DNA of 64,000 nt. Origin: JAICUY01 sp963716585. GTDB taxonomy: Bacteria; Chloroflexota; Limnocylindria; QHBO01. Made by a program: the position numbers and the translations under genes. This document shows, piece after piece, positions 37,218-45,886 of this stretch. Within the stretch, counting starts at the first letter, position 1. Each line of letters starts with the position of its first letter. The DNA is taken from assembly GCA_963716585.1 (NCBI GenBank), contig CAVQTN010000002.1, forward strand, positions 124,001 through 188,000. The letters are read 5' to 3'. The notes beneath the pieces are model-generated. The model did no database searches. It had not been told where the DNA came from and saw only the letters and a list, made by a program, of their open reading frames with translations.

Positions 37218-38389
37218 GCGGCCGCACCGACGAACGCGCGCAGCGAACGCACGGCATCGTCAAGTCCGGCCGGCGGCCGGCTGACGCCCGGCTCGAGCGC
37301 CAGGTGCCGCACCTCGAGGGTCCCGGCGCGGCGATCGACGACCGGCTCCAGGCGCCCGATGAGCCGATCACCGTGGAGGATGGGCATCACGAAATAGCCG
37401 TGCTGGCGTTGTGCGGCGGGTCGGTAGATGTCGAGCCGGAACCGAAAGCCGAACAGGCGCTGCGTGCGATCACGATCGGTGATCAGGGGGTCGAACGGCG
37501 AGAGCAGCGTGAGGCGCGGCTGCCATCCGCGGCTCGCGCCGAGCCGGTCCATGATCTGCATGTCGTCAGCATGCACCAACGCGCCGTCCGAGAATGGCGC
37601 GCCGTCGACCACGACCCGTCGCAGCCGGCCCTCATCGATCATCCGCCGCATGGCAGCACGCGTGCTCGCGCGATCCGCTGTCGAGATCCAGGCCGGCACC
37701 ACCGCAGGCTCGACGACCCCGAAATGGCGCACCCGCTGCTCGATGAGCCGCTCCAACAGCCCTTCCGACGCGGGCTCCTGGCGCGGCGTGCCTTCCGGCA
37801 GGACGCGGTCCGGCAGATCCCAGAGCCGCTGGTTGCCGTCGCGCGCCGAGACCATGACCTCGCCGGAGCGCTCCATGAAGTGGAACATCTGGTGCACATT
37901 GCGGCCCGCGGTCCAGCCGCCCGACTTCCAGGCCACGACGTCATCCGGTGCCGTGAAGGCGCGCGAGGGCAGTGGTCCCTCCCGCCGCAAGCGGGCCAGG
38001 ATCAATCCGCGGAACGCGCCGTTCGCTGCCAGCCACTCTCGGGCGCGGCGCTCCAGCGCCGCGTCGCGCGTGGCGAAGAGGTTCATTCGCAGCCGCACCA
38101 TCGGATACTCGGCCGTGGGATAGATGAAGGCGTCGTACTCGATGAGCCGCCGTTGCTCCCAGAGCAGCCGATCCAGGCGCGCCCGATCGAACGGCCCGAG
38201 CCGGCTCCACAGGACGAGGAGGTGGCTGCGCTCGACGGCTCGCGTGGGATCGAGCTGCAGGCGACCCAGGCCCTCCACGACGCGCAGGATGCCATCGGCC
38301 GTCGCCGGCAGACGCGTGTCCAGCAGCGCGGCATGCACGGCCAGGCGCCGAGCAGCCCGCAGGCTCACGACAACGGGGGCGGGCGGCAT
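37214..38389 (-). CDS. ycaQ: YcaQ-like (HTH_42) DNA glycosylase
   Basis: This 391-residue HTH_42 protein resembles E. coli YcaQ/AlkX, which unhooks interstrand DNA crosslinks. The catalytic QxD motif is visible as Gln45-Leu-Asp47 (GRLQLDPTRAVERSHLLVLW region), the version of YcaQ rather than the QxQ of AlkZ. Other landmarks are LLSPFDPLITDRDRTQRLF and HGYFVMPILHGDRLIGR. Its ATG lies in the GACCGATG octamer. It is coupled to the LLM enzyme by a 4-bp overlap and divergent from the hydrolase. Confidence 0.9.
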   Translation of the reverse strand: MPPAPVVVSLRAARRLAVHAALLDTRLPATADGILRVVEGLGRLQLDPTRAVERSHLLVLWSRLGPFDRARLDRLLWEQRRLIEYDAFIYPTAEYPMVRLRMNLFATRDAALERRAREWLAANGAFRGLILARLRREGPLPSRAFTAPDDVVAWKSGGWTAGRNVHQMFHFMERSGEVMVSARDGNQRLWDLPDRVLPEGTPRQEPASEGLLERLIEQRVRHFGVVEPAVVPAWISTADRASTRAAMRRMIDEGRLRRVVVDGAPFSDGALVHADDMQIMDRLGASRGWQPRLTLLSPFDPLITDRDRTQRLFGFRFRLDIYRPAAQRQHGYFVMPILHGDRLIGRLEPVVDRRAGTLEVRHLALEPGVSRPPAGLDDAVRSLRAFVGAAA

Positions 38390-38406
38390 CGGTCAATAAT
38401 GCGCGA

Positions 38407-39219
38407 GTGACGGATGACGGATTCCTCGCGGTCGACGGCGGTCGTTTGTATTACGAGGCCGATGGCTCCGGGCACCCCCTCGTCCTGATCCACGCGGGCG
38501 TCGCCAACCTGCGCATGTGGGACGATCAGGTGCCGGCCTTTGCGGAGCGCTACCGGGTGATCCGCTACGACACGCGCGGCTGGGGCCGAAGCGAGACCGA
38601 GCAGGTCGAGTTCACGAACCGCGGTGACCTGGCGGCGGTGCTCGACCACTTCGACGCGCCATCGGCCTACGTCCTCGGCCTGTCACGTGGGGGCTCGATC
38701 GCCCTCGACTTCGCGCTCGACTACCCGTCACGGACCGATGCACTGATTGTCGCGGCGGGCGGCGTCGGCGGGTTCGAGACGGAGGAGACGCCCGAAGAGC
38801 AGGCGGTCTTCGCCGAGGCCGAGCGGCACGAGCAGGCACGCGACTGGGAGTGGCTGAGCGACTTCGAGACGCGCTTCTGGGTCGACGGCCCCGGTCAGCC
38901 ACAGGACCGCGTCGACCCGGCGACCCGCGAGCGCGTCCACGACTGGATCCTGACGACCTACGCCGCGGAGAACAATGAGGGCAAGCCGCAGCCGATGCAG
39001 CCACCGGCCAATGAACGACTTGCCGAGCTGCGCGCACCGACCCTCGTGATGGTCGGCGATCTCGACGAACGCGTCACCCAGCTGGCCTGCCGGCACCTCG
39101 CCGATTCGGTGACCGGCGCGCGCTTCGAGGGATTCACGGGCGCCGCGCACATGCTCAACCTCGAGCAGCCGACCAAGTTCAACCGCCTGGTGCTCGACTT
39201 CCTCTCCTCGGTCGATTGA
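38407..39219 (+). CDS. Alpha/beta hydrolase
   Basis: The enzyme has 270 residues with a complete catalytic set: the oxyanion region LVLIHAGVANLRMWDDQ, nucleophile Ser in LGLSRGGSIALDFA, acid in VGDLDERVT and His in GAAHMLNLEQP. It resembles the 3-oxoadipate enol-lactonase/haloperoxidase branch, but substrate is unknown. It starts at GTG 38407 and shares a short divergent promoter region with the YcaQ-like gene. The 273 bp after it contain no visible gene. Confidence 0.88.
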   Translation: MTDDGFLAVDGGRLYYEADGSGHPLVLIHAGVANLRMWDDQVPAFAERYRVIRYDTRGWGRSETEQVEFTNRGDLAAVLDHFDAPSAYVLGLSRGGSIALDFALDYPSRTDALIVAAGGVGGFETEETPEEQAVFAEAERHEQARDWEWLSDFETRFWVDGPGQPQDRVDPATRERVHDWILTTYAAENNEGKPQPMQPPANERLAELRAPTLVMVGDLDERVTQLACRHLADSVTGARFEGFTGAAHMLNLEQPTKFNRLVLDFLSSVD

Positions 39220-39492
39220 TCCGCGTCTCGGCGGCTCGTTGCCACCGGGCGAAGGTAACCACGAACGTGACGGTCCCGGGGAGCTCGCGACCGGCACTCC
39301 TGCCACTCAGTGACCCGATCTCGCAGGGAACGAGCCAGTTCTCAGCCCAACGTGCCGCGAACCTCCACCGGGTGGCAGGTTCCCCGAGCGCCGTCTCCGC
39401 CCCGAGCGCCGCCTCAGCCGTCTCAGCCGTCTGCGCCGCTCAACCACCCCGCCGCTCCGCCGACGCGGCCACGCTGCCGGCGCCAACGCGGA

Positions 39493-41526
39493 CTAGGCCA
39501 CCCGCTTCGTCTTCTTCGAGACGTAGTCGACCAGCACGTACTCGCCCAGGTTCTCCGGCTCGACGTAGAACGCCCGCCCGCGGTTGATGCGTGACATCAG
39601 ATCCACGAACTCGGACAGATACCGCGACCGCTCCAGCATGAACGTGTTGATCACGATCCCCTCCTTCGTCGCACGTCCGACCTCGCGCAGCGTGGACTGC
39701 ATGGTGCGGATGGTGGGCGGGTACGCGAACTCGACCTGGCCGTTGGCGATGTGCGCGGTCGGCTCGCCGTCGGTGATGACCACGATCTCCTTGTTGCCAC
39801 CGTGGCGCTGGCCGAGGAGCTGGCGGGCGATGATCAGCGCGTGCTGCAGGTTCGTGCCGTATTCGAATTCATAGGGCGACAGCGTGGCGATCGCCTCCGG
39901 CTTGATCTGGCGCGCGTAGTACGCAAACCCGACCACGAACAGCCGGTCGCGCGGGTACTTGGTGTGGATCAGCGTGTGGAGCGCCATGGCCACTCGTTTG
40001 GCGGCGGTCGAGCAGCCGCGCAGCAGCATCGATCGGCTCATGTCGAGCAGCAGCACCGTGGAGCTCACCGTCGTCTCCTCGGACCGATGCACCTCGAAAT
40101 CGTCGGGTGAGATGCGCAGCGGCGTGCCCGGCCCCTCCCGGGCCATGGCGTTGAACAGCGTGCGGTTGAGGTCGATGACGAACGGGTCGCCGAACTCCAG
40201 CGGCTTGGTCTCGTCAGTCTGCTCCCCACCGAAGCCGGGGCGTGGCAGCGCGTGGCCGCCGAAGCTGTCGCGCCGCAGCTTGCTGAAGATCTCGGTGAGC
40301 GCCCGCATCCCCAGCTTGCGCGCGGCGCGCGGCGTGAGCTCCAGCCGGCCGCCGTCGCGCTCCAGGTAGCCGGCCTCCTCGAGCGCCCTGGTGAGCTCGC
40401 GGAGCTGGTCGAGATCCTCCTCTGCCTGCTCACCGGCAAGGTCGCGGAGCAGCTCGTTGTCGATGCGGTCCAGCCCATCCGGATCGCGCGCACCGGCGAG
40501 CGCCTGCTCCATCTCGTCGAAACGCTGCTGCCGGTCGATGGCGGCCATGGCCTGTGGCAGGCCCATCGGCTCATCGCCTGAGAAGGGATACGGCTCACCG
40601 AATTCCATGTCCGGGCGCAGCGACTGGAGGTTGCCCGCCAGACGTGCCATGTCCCAGCGCAGGCGGTCGTCGCGCAGCAGGTCGTCCATCATCTGCTGCA
40701 GCTCGGATCGCATCTGCGGGCTCATCGAGTTCAGCAAGGATGCCATCTGCGACGCCTGGCGATGCATGTGGTCGATGAGCTGGTCGACGTCCTCGATGCC
40801 CGGCGGGAAGTACCGGCCGTGCCTGGCCATGAACGTGTTGAAGTCGGCCGGCGAGTCACTGCCGCCGGCGTGCTTCTCGAGCAGCTCGTTGAGGTCCTTC
40901 ACCATCTCGCGCACGCCGGCCAGGTCCTCGGGCGTCACGCCCTGGACGCCCTCCTTCAATCCCTGGAAATAGGTCTCCAGCATCTGCTGCCGCAGCTCGT
41001 CGGCGAGCGCGTTGAAGGCATCGCGCGCATCGGGATCCATGAACTCGTAGTCGCGCAGGCCGTGCATCCGGCCCGACATGTCGGCCGGCAGGGCGTCAAG
41101 CCGGTCCCGGCGCTGCATGGCCGACCGGCGCAGTACCTGCTCGGCCATGCGGGCCTGATCCTGTTCCTCGCCGGGCGGCGCGTCGAGGGCCTGCTGCTCG
41201 GCATCGTTGAGGCGGTGGTCGATGCCTTCGCGCTCCTGTCCGATGATCTGCTCCAGCCGCTCCGCGATCTCGTCGAGCACGCCGCCCAGGTTGCTCTGCT
41301 GGAGCTCGTCCTGGCGCTGCGCCCGCAGCCGCTCGACGATCTGGCGAAGCCCCGGCACGTCACCGCCGCGCGTGCCGTGCATGCCGCGCTGCATCAGCCG
41401 CTGCAGCGCCCGCCGGATATCGCCCTCGGCCAGGACATCGTCGCTCAGCGCCTCGAGCACGTCGTCGGCGTCGAACGGCGGCAGGTTCTGGGTGCCGTCC
41501 CAGCGGGAGTATCGGTACAGGGACAT
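39493..41526 (-). CDS. VWA-domain protein of a MoxR-type system
   Basis: The protein has about 677 residues. A long, charged N-terminal region (GDIRRALQRLMQRGMHG, many Gln/Glu/Arg helices) precedes a C-terminal von Willebrand A domain with the metal-ion adhesion motif DMSRS (near 495) and later VVITDGEPTAHI. VWA proteins pair with MoxR ATPases in metal insertion, complex assembly or stress response. The matching AAA gene lies at 43134, split off by DoxX and an opposing gene. Start ATG 41526 follows AGGTGAG; a GTG 9 bp upstream is possible. Confidence 0.85.
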   Translation of the reverse strand: MSLYRYSRWDGTQNLPPFDADDVLEALSDDVLAEGDIRRALQRLMQRGMHGTRGGDVPGLRQIVERLRAQRQDELQQSNLGGVLDEIAERLEQIIGQEREGIDHRLNDAEQQALDAPPGEEQDQARMAEQVLRRSAMQRRDRLDALPADMSGRMHGLRDYEFMDPDARDAFNALADELRQQMLETYFQGLKEGVQGVTPEDLAGVREMVKDLNELLEKHAGGSDSPADFNTFMARHGRYFPPGIEDVDQLIDHMHRQASQMASLLNSMSPQMRSELQQMMDDLLRDDRLRWDMARLAGNLQSLRPDMEFGEPYPFSGDEPMGLPQAMAAIDRQQRFDEMEQALAGARDPDGLDRIDNELLRDLAGEQAEEDLDQLRELTRALEEAGYLERDGGRLELTPRAARKLGMRALTEIFSKLRRDSFGGHALPRPGFGGEQTDETKPLEFGDPFVIDLNRTLFNAMAREGPGTPLRISPDDFEVHRSEETTVSSTVLLLDMSRSMLLRGCSTAAKRVAMALHTLIHTKYPRDRLFVVGFAYYARQIKPEAIATLSPYEFEYGTNLQHALIIARQLLGQRHGGNKEIVVITDGEPTAHIANGQVEFAYPPTIRTMQSTLREVGRATKEGIVINTFMLERSRYLSEFVDLMSRINRGRAFYVEPENLGEYVLVDYVSKKTKRVA

Positions 41527-41563
41527 CGGTCTCACCTAGACTGCCAGACCGATGCCTCGGCGT

Positions 41564-42085
41564 CTACGACGGCTGCTGCGTTGCCGGCGGTGGCGCCGGC
41601 TTCGGCATGGCGACCACGATGAAGCCCACGACCACCGCGATGACCGCGACGCCCCAGCGGATGATCGGCTCGTACAGGAAGTCGACGGGCAGCACGCTGT
41701 CGAGCGCCCATGCGCCAGGGCCAACGAACAGGATCGCCAGGACCCCGCCGAATAGCGACAGCGGGAACTCGAAGCCCTTGTTCGCGCTCCAGAACCCGGC
41801 GGCCCAGTGGGCGCGGAAGATGATGACGATGCCCTGCGAGGTCAGCGCCGCGACGACCAGCGGCGTGAACAGCCCGAGCGCGAGTGCGGTCCCCGCGCCG
41901 AGCTCGGCGGCGGTCGAGACGAACGCCCAGAACGGCGCCGGCCTGAGGCCCATGAAGTTCATGGCGCCGCGCCAGCCAGCCGGACCGGGTCCGCCCCACC
42001 AGCCGAATGCCTTCTGCGCGCCGTGGGCCGCAAAGATCAGCCCCACGACGACCCGCAGAATGAGCATCCCGATGTCGAGTCCCAT
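41564..42085 (-). CDS. DoxX-family membrane protein
   Basis: The 173-residue protein has four membrane helices and the DoxX signature LRVVVGLIFAAHGAQKAFGWWGG split over the first helix, then AELGAGTALALGLFTPLVVAAL. DoxX proteins are quinone- or redox-associated membrane subunits of mixed function. The ATG at 42085 has GGAAGGCGG just upstream; 42127 and 42106 are longer options. It lies 37 bp ahead of the VWA gene on the same strand. Confidence 0.88.
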   Translation of the reverse strand: MGLDIGMLILRVVVGLIFAAHGAQKAFGWWGGPGPAGWRGAMNFMGLRPAPFWAFVSTAAELGAGTALALGLFTPLVVAALTSQGIVIIFRAHWAAGFWSANKGFEFPLSLFGGVLAILFVGPGAWALDSVLPVDFLYEPIIRWGVAVIAVVVGFIVVAMPKPAPPPATQQPS

Positions 42086-42127
42086 GTCGCGCCCGCCTTC
42101 CATCCTGTCCCGCGCTCGACGGGCCAT

Positions 42128-42243
42128 CCTTCAATTCGTTGCCTCAGCAACTATAACACTCTGAAATCCAGCCCGATGGCGAGAAGGGCCTCCAAAAGCG
42201 CCCGATAAGGGGTTGGTAAGGACTCGCTCGCCATGCTGTACCG
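42128..42243. promoter_or_regulatory. AT-richer divergent promoter region
   Basis: This gap between the divergent DoxX and HTH-nuclease genes is visibly richer in A+T than its surroundings (CAACTATAACACTC). TATAAC near 42151 is a possible -10 element. No clear -35 or operator could be assigned. Confidence 0.35.
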
Positions 42244-43023
42244 ATGGAGGACAACCGCATCGGGCGCACCGTACTCGTCCTTCGACAGCGTCGCGGTTGG
42301 CGGCAGTCCGACCTATCTGCTCGTTCGGGGGTCAGCACTTCGGCGATCTCAGATTTGGAGCGCGGGCGCCTTGAGCGCTACACGCTTGCGACAATTCGCG
42401 CCGTATTGGCCGCGTTCGACGCACGGGCGAGCCTGGATGTCACATGGGGCGGACACGGCGATCTCGACCGGTTGCTCGACGCCGATCACGCTGGGCTCGT
42501 CCGCTTCTGGGCCGATATCCATCTGCGAAATGGTTGGGAGGTCTGGAACGAGGCGAGCTACAGCATCTACGGCGAGCGCGGACGGATCGACCAACTGGCG
42601 TTCCACCGCGCGACCGGCGTGCTGGAAGTCACCGAGTGCAAGACGGGCATCTGGGACGTGCAGGACACGCTCGGCCGCTTGGACACCAAGATCCGGTTGG
42701 CTCGTCGCGTGGCAGCGGAGCGAGGCTGGCAGGTCAGTCGGGTCGTGGGCGCGCTGGTGATCGCCGAGGGGCGGACCGCTCGTCGACGCGTCGCCGAGCA
42801 CGGCGTTCTGTTCGCCAGGTATGCGACCCGCGGCCGAGCGGCGCATGCGTGGGTGCGCGACCCGCGTCCGAGCACTGGCGGCCTGCTCGTCTTCGTTCCG
42901 TTGCCACGTGCCAATCATGGCGGGCTTAGGCGAGCAGGGCAGCGCCGCGTGCGGCTGGCGGCGGCGCACCTGAGCGTGGATCGGCCGGCTCAAGCGATGT
43001 CCAGGCGGCCTGGCGCCGCCTAA
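42244..43023 (+). CDS. XRE helix-turn-helix fused to a PD-(D/E)XK nuclease-like domain
   Basis: The 259-residue protein has an XRE-type DNA-binding domain (residues 6-60; LRQRRGWRQSDLSARSGVST) and a domain with the restriction-endonuclease core RIDQLAFHRATGVLEVTECK: Asp, then Glu-Cys-Lys. After it comes a helix (DVQDTLGRLDTKIRLARRVA) and a basic tail. It could be a nuclease-related regulator or a degenerate addiction module. Its gene opposes the flanking MoxR and VWA genes and is followed by a 50-bp tandem repeat, hinting at insertion. Confidence 0.75.
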   Translation: MEDNRIGRTVLVLRQRRGWRQSDLSARSGVSTSAISDLERGRLERYTLATIRAVLAAFDARASLDVTWGGHGDLDRLLDADHAGLVRFWADIHLRNGWEVWNEASYSIYGERGRIDQLAFHRATGVLEVTECKTGIWDVQDTLGRLDTKIRLARRVAAERGWQVSRVVGALVIAEGRTARRRVAEHGVLFARYATRGRAAHAWVRDPRPSTGGLLVFVPLPRANHGGLRRAGQRRVRLAAAHLSVDRPAQAMSRRPGAA

Positions 43024-43120
43024 GCCGGCCGTGGTTGGCAGATGGCAGGAACCGCTTTACCGATCTGGCCTAAGCCGACGGTGGTTGGCAGATGGCACGA
43101 ATCGCTACGGGCCAAACGCT
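43021..43120. repeat. Two tandem copies of a 50-bp unit
   Basis: Units 43021-43070 and 43071-43120 each begin TAAGCCG and share GTGGTTGGCAGATGGCA and CGCT, with a few differences. The first begins at the stop codon of the HTH-nuclease gene, the second ends 14 bp before the MoxR stop. Confidence 0.85.
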
Positions 43121-43133
43121 CACCGCGGCCCCG

Positions 43134-44546
43134 CTACCTCGCGTATCGCACGCCGCCGGCGCGTCGCTCCTTGTTGAGGCGACGGTTGAGGTGCAGGCCC
43201 TCGAGCACGAACTCCACGCCCGACGCGACGCCGGCCGGAGACTCCCCGACGTCCAGTCGCGCGACGGCGGCACGCAGCTCGGGAATCTGCTCAACCAGCA
43301 GCTCGTGGGCAGCCGACGGCGCCATCTCCCCCACCTCGGCCTCGACGCCCGACTCGAAGCGCTCCAGCAACGGCACCAGCTCGGACAGCGCGAAGTGGCG
43401 GTTGAAGACGTTGACCACCGCCCGTTGCACCAGCTTGTCCACGACGCGGTCCTCGCGCGACTCGTCGCCCAGCGTCTCGAGCTCGATCTTGCCCGCCGTC
43501 GAGGCGACCACGGCAGGCAGGTCCGAGACCCGTGGCGCCGCGGTGGCCTCGTCCAGCCGCACGGCCCGCTTCAACGCCGCGGCCAGCAATGTCTCCGAAT
43601 TGGCGATCGTCACCCGCACCGACACGCCCGACCGCTGCGACACCTCGGAGGACCGTCGCGCCAGCTGCGACAGTTCGGCCACGATCTCCTGCATGAATGC
43701 CGGCGCGTGGACTGGCACCGCCGCGGCAACGGGATCCAAAAAGCGCAGCCGCTCGGCCTCCATGATCGCGATCTCGGTCTCCGGCTCCTCGGGGTAGTGC
43801 GTGCGGATCTGCGCGCCGAATCGATCCTTGAGAGGCGTGATGATCCGGCCGCGCGAGGTGTAGTCCTCCGGATTGGCCGATGCGACCACGAACAGGTCGA
43901 GGCTCAGCCGGACGCGGTAGCCGCGAATCTGGACGTCACGCTCCTCCATGACATTGAGCAGGCCGACCTGGATGCGCTCGGCGAGGTCCGGCAGCTCGTT
44001 GAGCACGAAGATGCCCCGATGCGTGCGCGGCAGCAGCCCGTAGTGGATCGTCAGCTCGTCGGACAGGTAGCGGCCCTCGGCCACCTTGACCGGGTCGACC
44101 TCGCCGATGAGGTCGGCGATCGAGATGTCGGGCGTGGCCAGCTTCTCGCCATAGCGGTCGTCGCGGTGCAGCCAGGCGATCGGCGTCGCATCCCCCGCCT
44201 CGGCAACCAGGGCTCGTGCGAAGGGCGACACCGGAGAGAGGGGATCGTCGTGCAGCTCGGCACCGGCCACGAACGGGATCCACTCGTCGAGCAGCCCAAC
44301 CAGCGAGCGCGCGATGCGCGACTTCGCCTGCCCGCGTTCACCCAACAGGATGATGTCCTGCCCCGCCAGGATCGCGTTCTCGATCTGCGGCAGCACCGTC
44401 TGGTCGTACCCCAGGATGCCGGGCAGCAGCGGTTCCTCGGCACGAAGCCGCCCGACGAGGTTGCCGCGCATCTCCTCCTTGACCGATCGCGGCCGGTAGC
44501 CCGACTCGCGCAGCTCGGCGAGGGTGACGATGCTCGGATGGCTCAT
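43134..44546 (-). CDS. MoxR/magnesium-chelatase-type AAA+ ATPase
   Basis: The 470-residue protein has an AAA+ core with Walker A in LLGERGQAKSRIARSL, the Walker-B-like FVLNELPDL, and the sensor region VVASANPEDYTSRGRI, as in ChlI/BchI and MoxR proteins. The C-terminal half (SVRVTIANSETLLAAALKRA) is helical. In Walker B the usual Asp-Glu is Asn-Glu. It works with a VWA partner, probably the protein at 39493-41526. AAGGAG lies before the ATG at 44546, whose ATGA overlaps the repaired stop of the upstream ATPase. Confidence 0.88.
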   Translation of the reverse strand: MSHPSIVTLAELRESGYRPRSVKEEMRGNLVGRLRAEEPLLPGILGYDQTVLPQIENAILAGQDIILLGERGQAKSRIARSLVGLLDEWIPFVAGAELHDDPLSPVSPFARALVAEAGDATPIAWLHRDDRYGEKLATPDISIADLIGEVDPVKVAEGRYLSDELTIHYGLLPRTHRGIFVLNELPDLAERIQVGLLNVMEERDVQIRGYRVRLSLDLFVVASANPEDYTSRGRIITPLKDRFGAQIRTHYPEEPETEIAIMEAERLRFLDPVAAAVPVHAPAFMQEIVAELSQLARRSSEVSQRSGVSVRVTIANSETLLAAALKRAVRLDEATAAPRVSDLPAVVASTAGKIELETLGDESREDRVVDKLVQRAVVNVFNRHFALSELVPLLERFESGVEAEVGEMAPSAAHELLVEQIPELRAAVARLDVGESPAGVASGVEFVLEGLHLNRRLNKERRAGGVRYAR

Positions 44547-45454
44547 GGAGCGGCTCCTTGGAGGGATCGGACGAATACTCGGCCAGCGCGTACGCGACCG
44601 AGACGGGATCGCAGATGCCCCGCTCACCCAGCGAGGTCAGAACGTCAGACCGACGCACGAGCTCCGCCTCGAATGCATCGGCCTCCAGGCCAAGGCTGGC
44701 TGCCAGGAGGGCATAGGCGTCAGGGTGATGCTCGAACGGCCGATGCGCCCGCCCCTCGTCGCTGGCCAGCGTCGGCGGAGTCGGAAAGCGCTGGGCACCG
44801 GTCAGGATCGGTGAGCGATCGCCCTCCATCACGGCCAGCTGCACCGGCGCCAGGTCGCCGGTGTCGTCAAGCCGCAGGTGCCAGGCCTCTTCGCAGCGCC
44901 GGTACATTCCGGCGGGCGTCCGATACGCGCTGAACTGGAGGTAGATCGTCAGGCCGCCGAGGTCCGCATCGGTCGCACCAAGGTCGGAACGAAGGGAGTC
45001 GAGCGCCTCGTCGAGCGAGTCGGCGTGCATGGTGGCGCCAAGGCCGTAGCCCTTGCCGGCCAGTATCAGCGCGCCGCGCGCATTGCGGCCCCAGACGTAG
45101 ATCGGCAGGTGGTCGCTCATCTCGTTGATGAGCATGTAGGCGGAATCGGGACCGATCTCGTCGACCCAGCGGTCGTCCTGGCCCCAGCCCCGCAGGAAGA
45201 CGCCGGTGGTGCCCGGTCGGCAGGAAGTCGACGAGGGCCGAGAGGGTGGTCGTCTTGCCGGCCATCGGCGCCTCGGAGGCGAGCATCACGCTCCTGCGCC
45301 GGCTGACCACTGCCCACAGGGTGGCCATCAGCCGTGCGTCGAGGCTGCCGGAGCCGATGATTTCGACCGCCGACATCGGGCGTGGCGGCGTCCAGTGGTA
45401 GCCCCACCAGCCTTCGGGAAAGCGTCCATACCACGCCGCCAGCGACTCGGTCAT
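44543..45454 (-). CDS. VirB11/TadA-like secretion-type ATPase (two compensating frameshifts)
   Basis: The gene starts MTESLAAWYGRFPEGWWGYH at 45454 and has Walker A in SEAPMAGKTTTLSALV. One extra G near 45222 breaks the frame; it continues as TGVFLRGWGQDDRWVDEIGP and YMLINEMSDHLPIYVWGRN, then has the secretion-ATPase His box GLGATMHADSLDEAL. Near the end a second shift is needed to reach the TGA at 44545-44543, which overlaps the MoxR ATG. The total span is a multiple of three, as two opposite shifts predict. It is fused in operon with MoxR, an unusual pairing. Confidence 0.7.
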
Positions 45455-45523
45455 TCTGCTCGTCACGGTAGGCCGTGCCGGGGAGGTGCGCAACCGAGCG
45501 ACGTGACCGGGGTTCCGCCACCT

Positions 45524-45591
45524 ACTCACCCAATGGGTGGCTGGCGCATCTTTGACCATTGTGGACGCCATTTCACTCGCGAGGCGGGTGA
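45524..45591. repeat. Two-palindrome module, copy 2
   Basis: ACTCACCCAATGGGTGG (45524-45540) and TCACTCGCGAGGCGGGTGA (45573-45591) are spaced 49 bp start to start, matching the module at 33907-33973. It lies 70 bp upstream of the secretion-ATPase gene. The remaining gap to 45886 holds the second 125-bp element and no gene. Confidence 0.65.
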
Positions 45592-45749
45592 CGTCAGCGT
45601 GCCTGTGGCGACATCGCGGCGCAGAACCTACCGGTCACTCGTGGGGCGCGTATCTGGCGAGATCCGCAAGCCGGATCGACGACCGCTGCCAATTCGGGGA
45701 CAACCGGGCGCGTCAGCGAGGCGGAAACCGATCGGAACATGGGATGTGG

Positions 45750-45874
45750 CCCGCAGTGCGAGCCTATGCGGGAAGAACGGCGATCGCCTTCCGGATTCGT
45801 CGCGTACTGCGCGTTGGATCGGAAGGAGGTGCCTAGAAGCGACCGCTCATTCCCGCACTGACTCGCAGCACGAG
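45750..45874. repeat. 125-bp element with terminal inverted repeats, copy 2
   Basis: Same length as copy 1 (36190-36314), with ends TATGCGGGAA and TTCCCGCACTGACTC plus CGAG/CTCG borders, and the central ATCGGAAGGAGGTGCC at offset 68. It lies 12 bp beyond the stop codon of the GNAT gene on the minus strand. The inner sequence between the shared blocks has diverged, as expected for conserved structure. Confidence 0.75.
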
Positions 45875-45886
45875 CCAACGCGCGGG

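Noticed and set aside
43092..44933. Plus-strand open frame of 613 codons
   Set aside because: Antisense shadow of MoxR and the secretion ATPase; composition is unnatural for a protein.
45817..45833. Match to the anti-Shine-Dalgarno end of 16S rRNA in the 125-bp element (CACCTCCTT on the minus strand)
   Set aside because: No rRNA context and only nine bases; copy 1 has CATCTCCTT, so it is probably coincidence.
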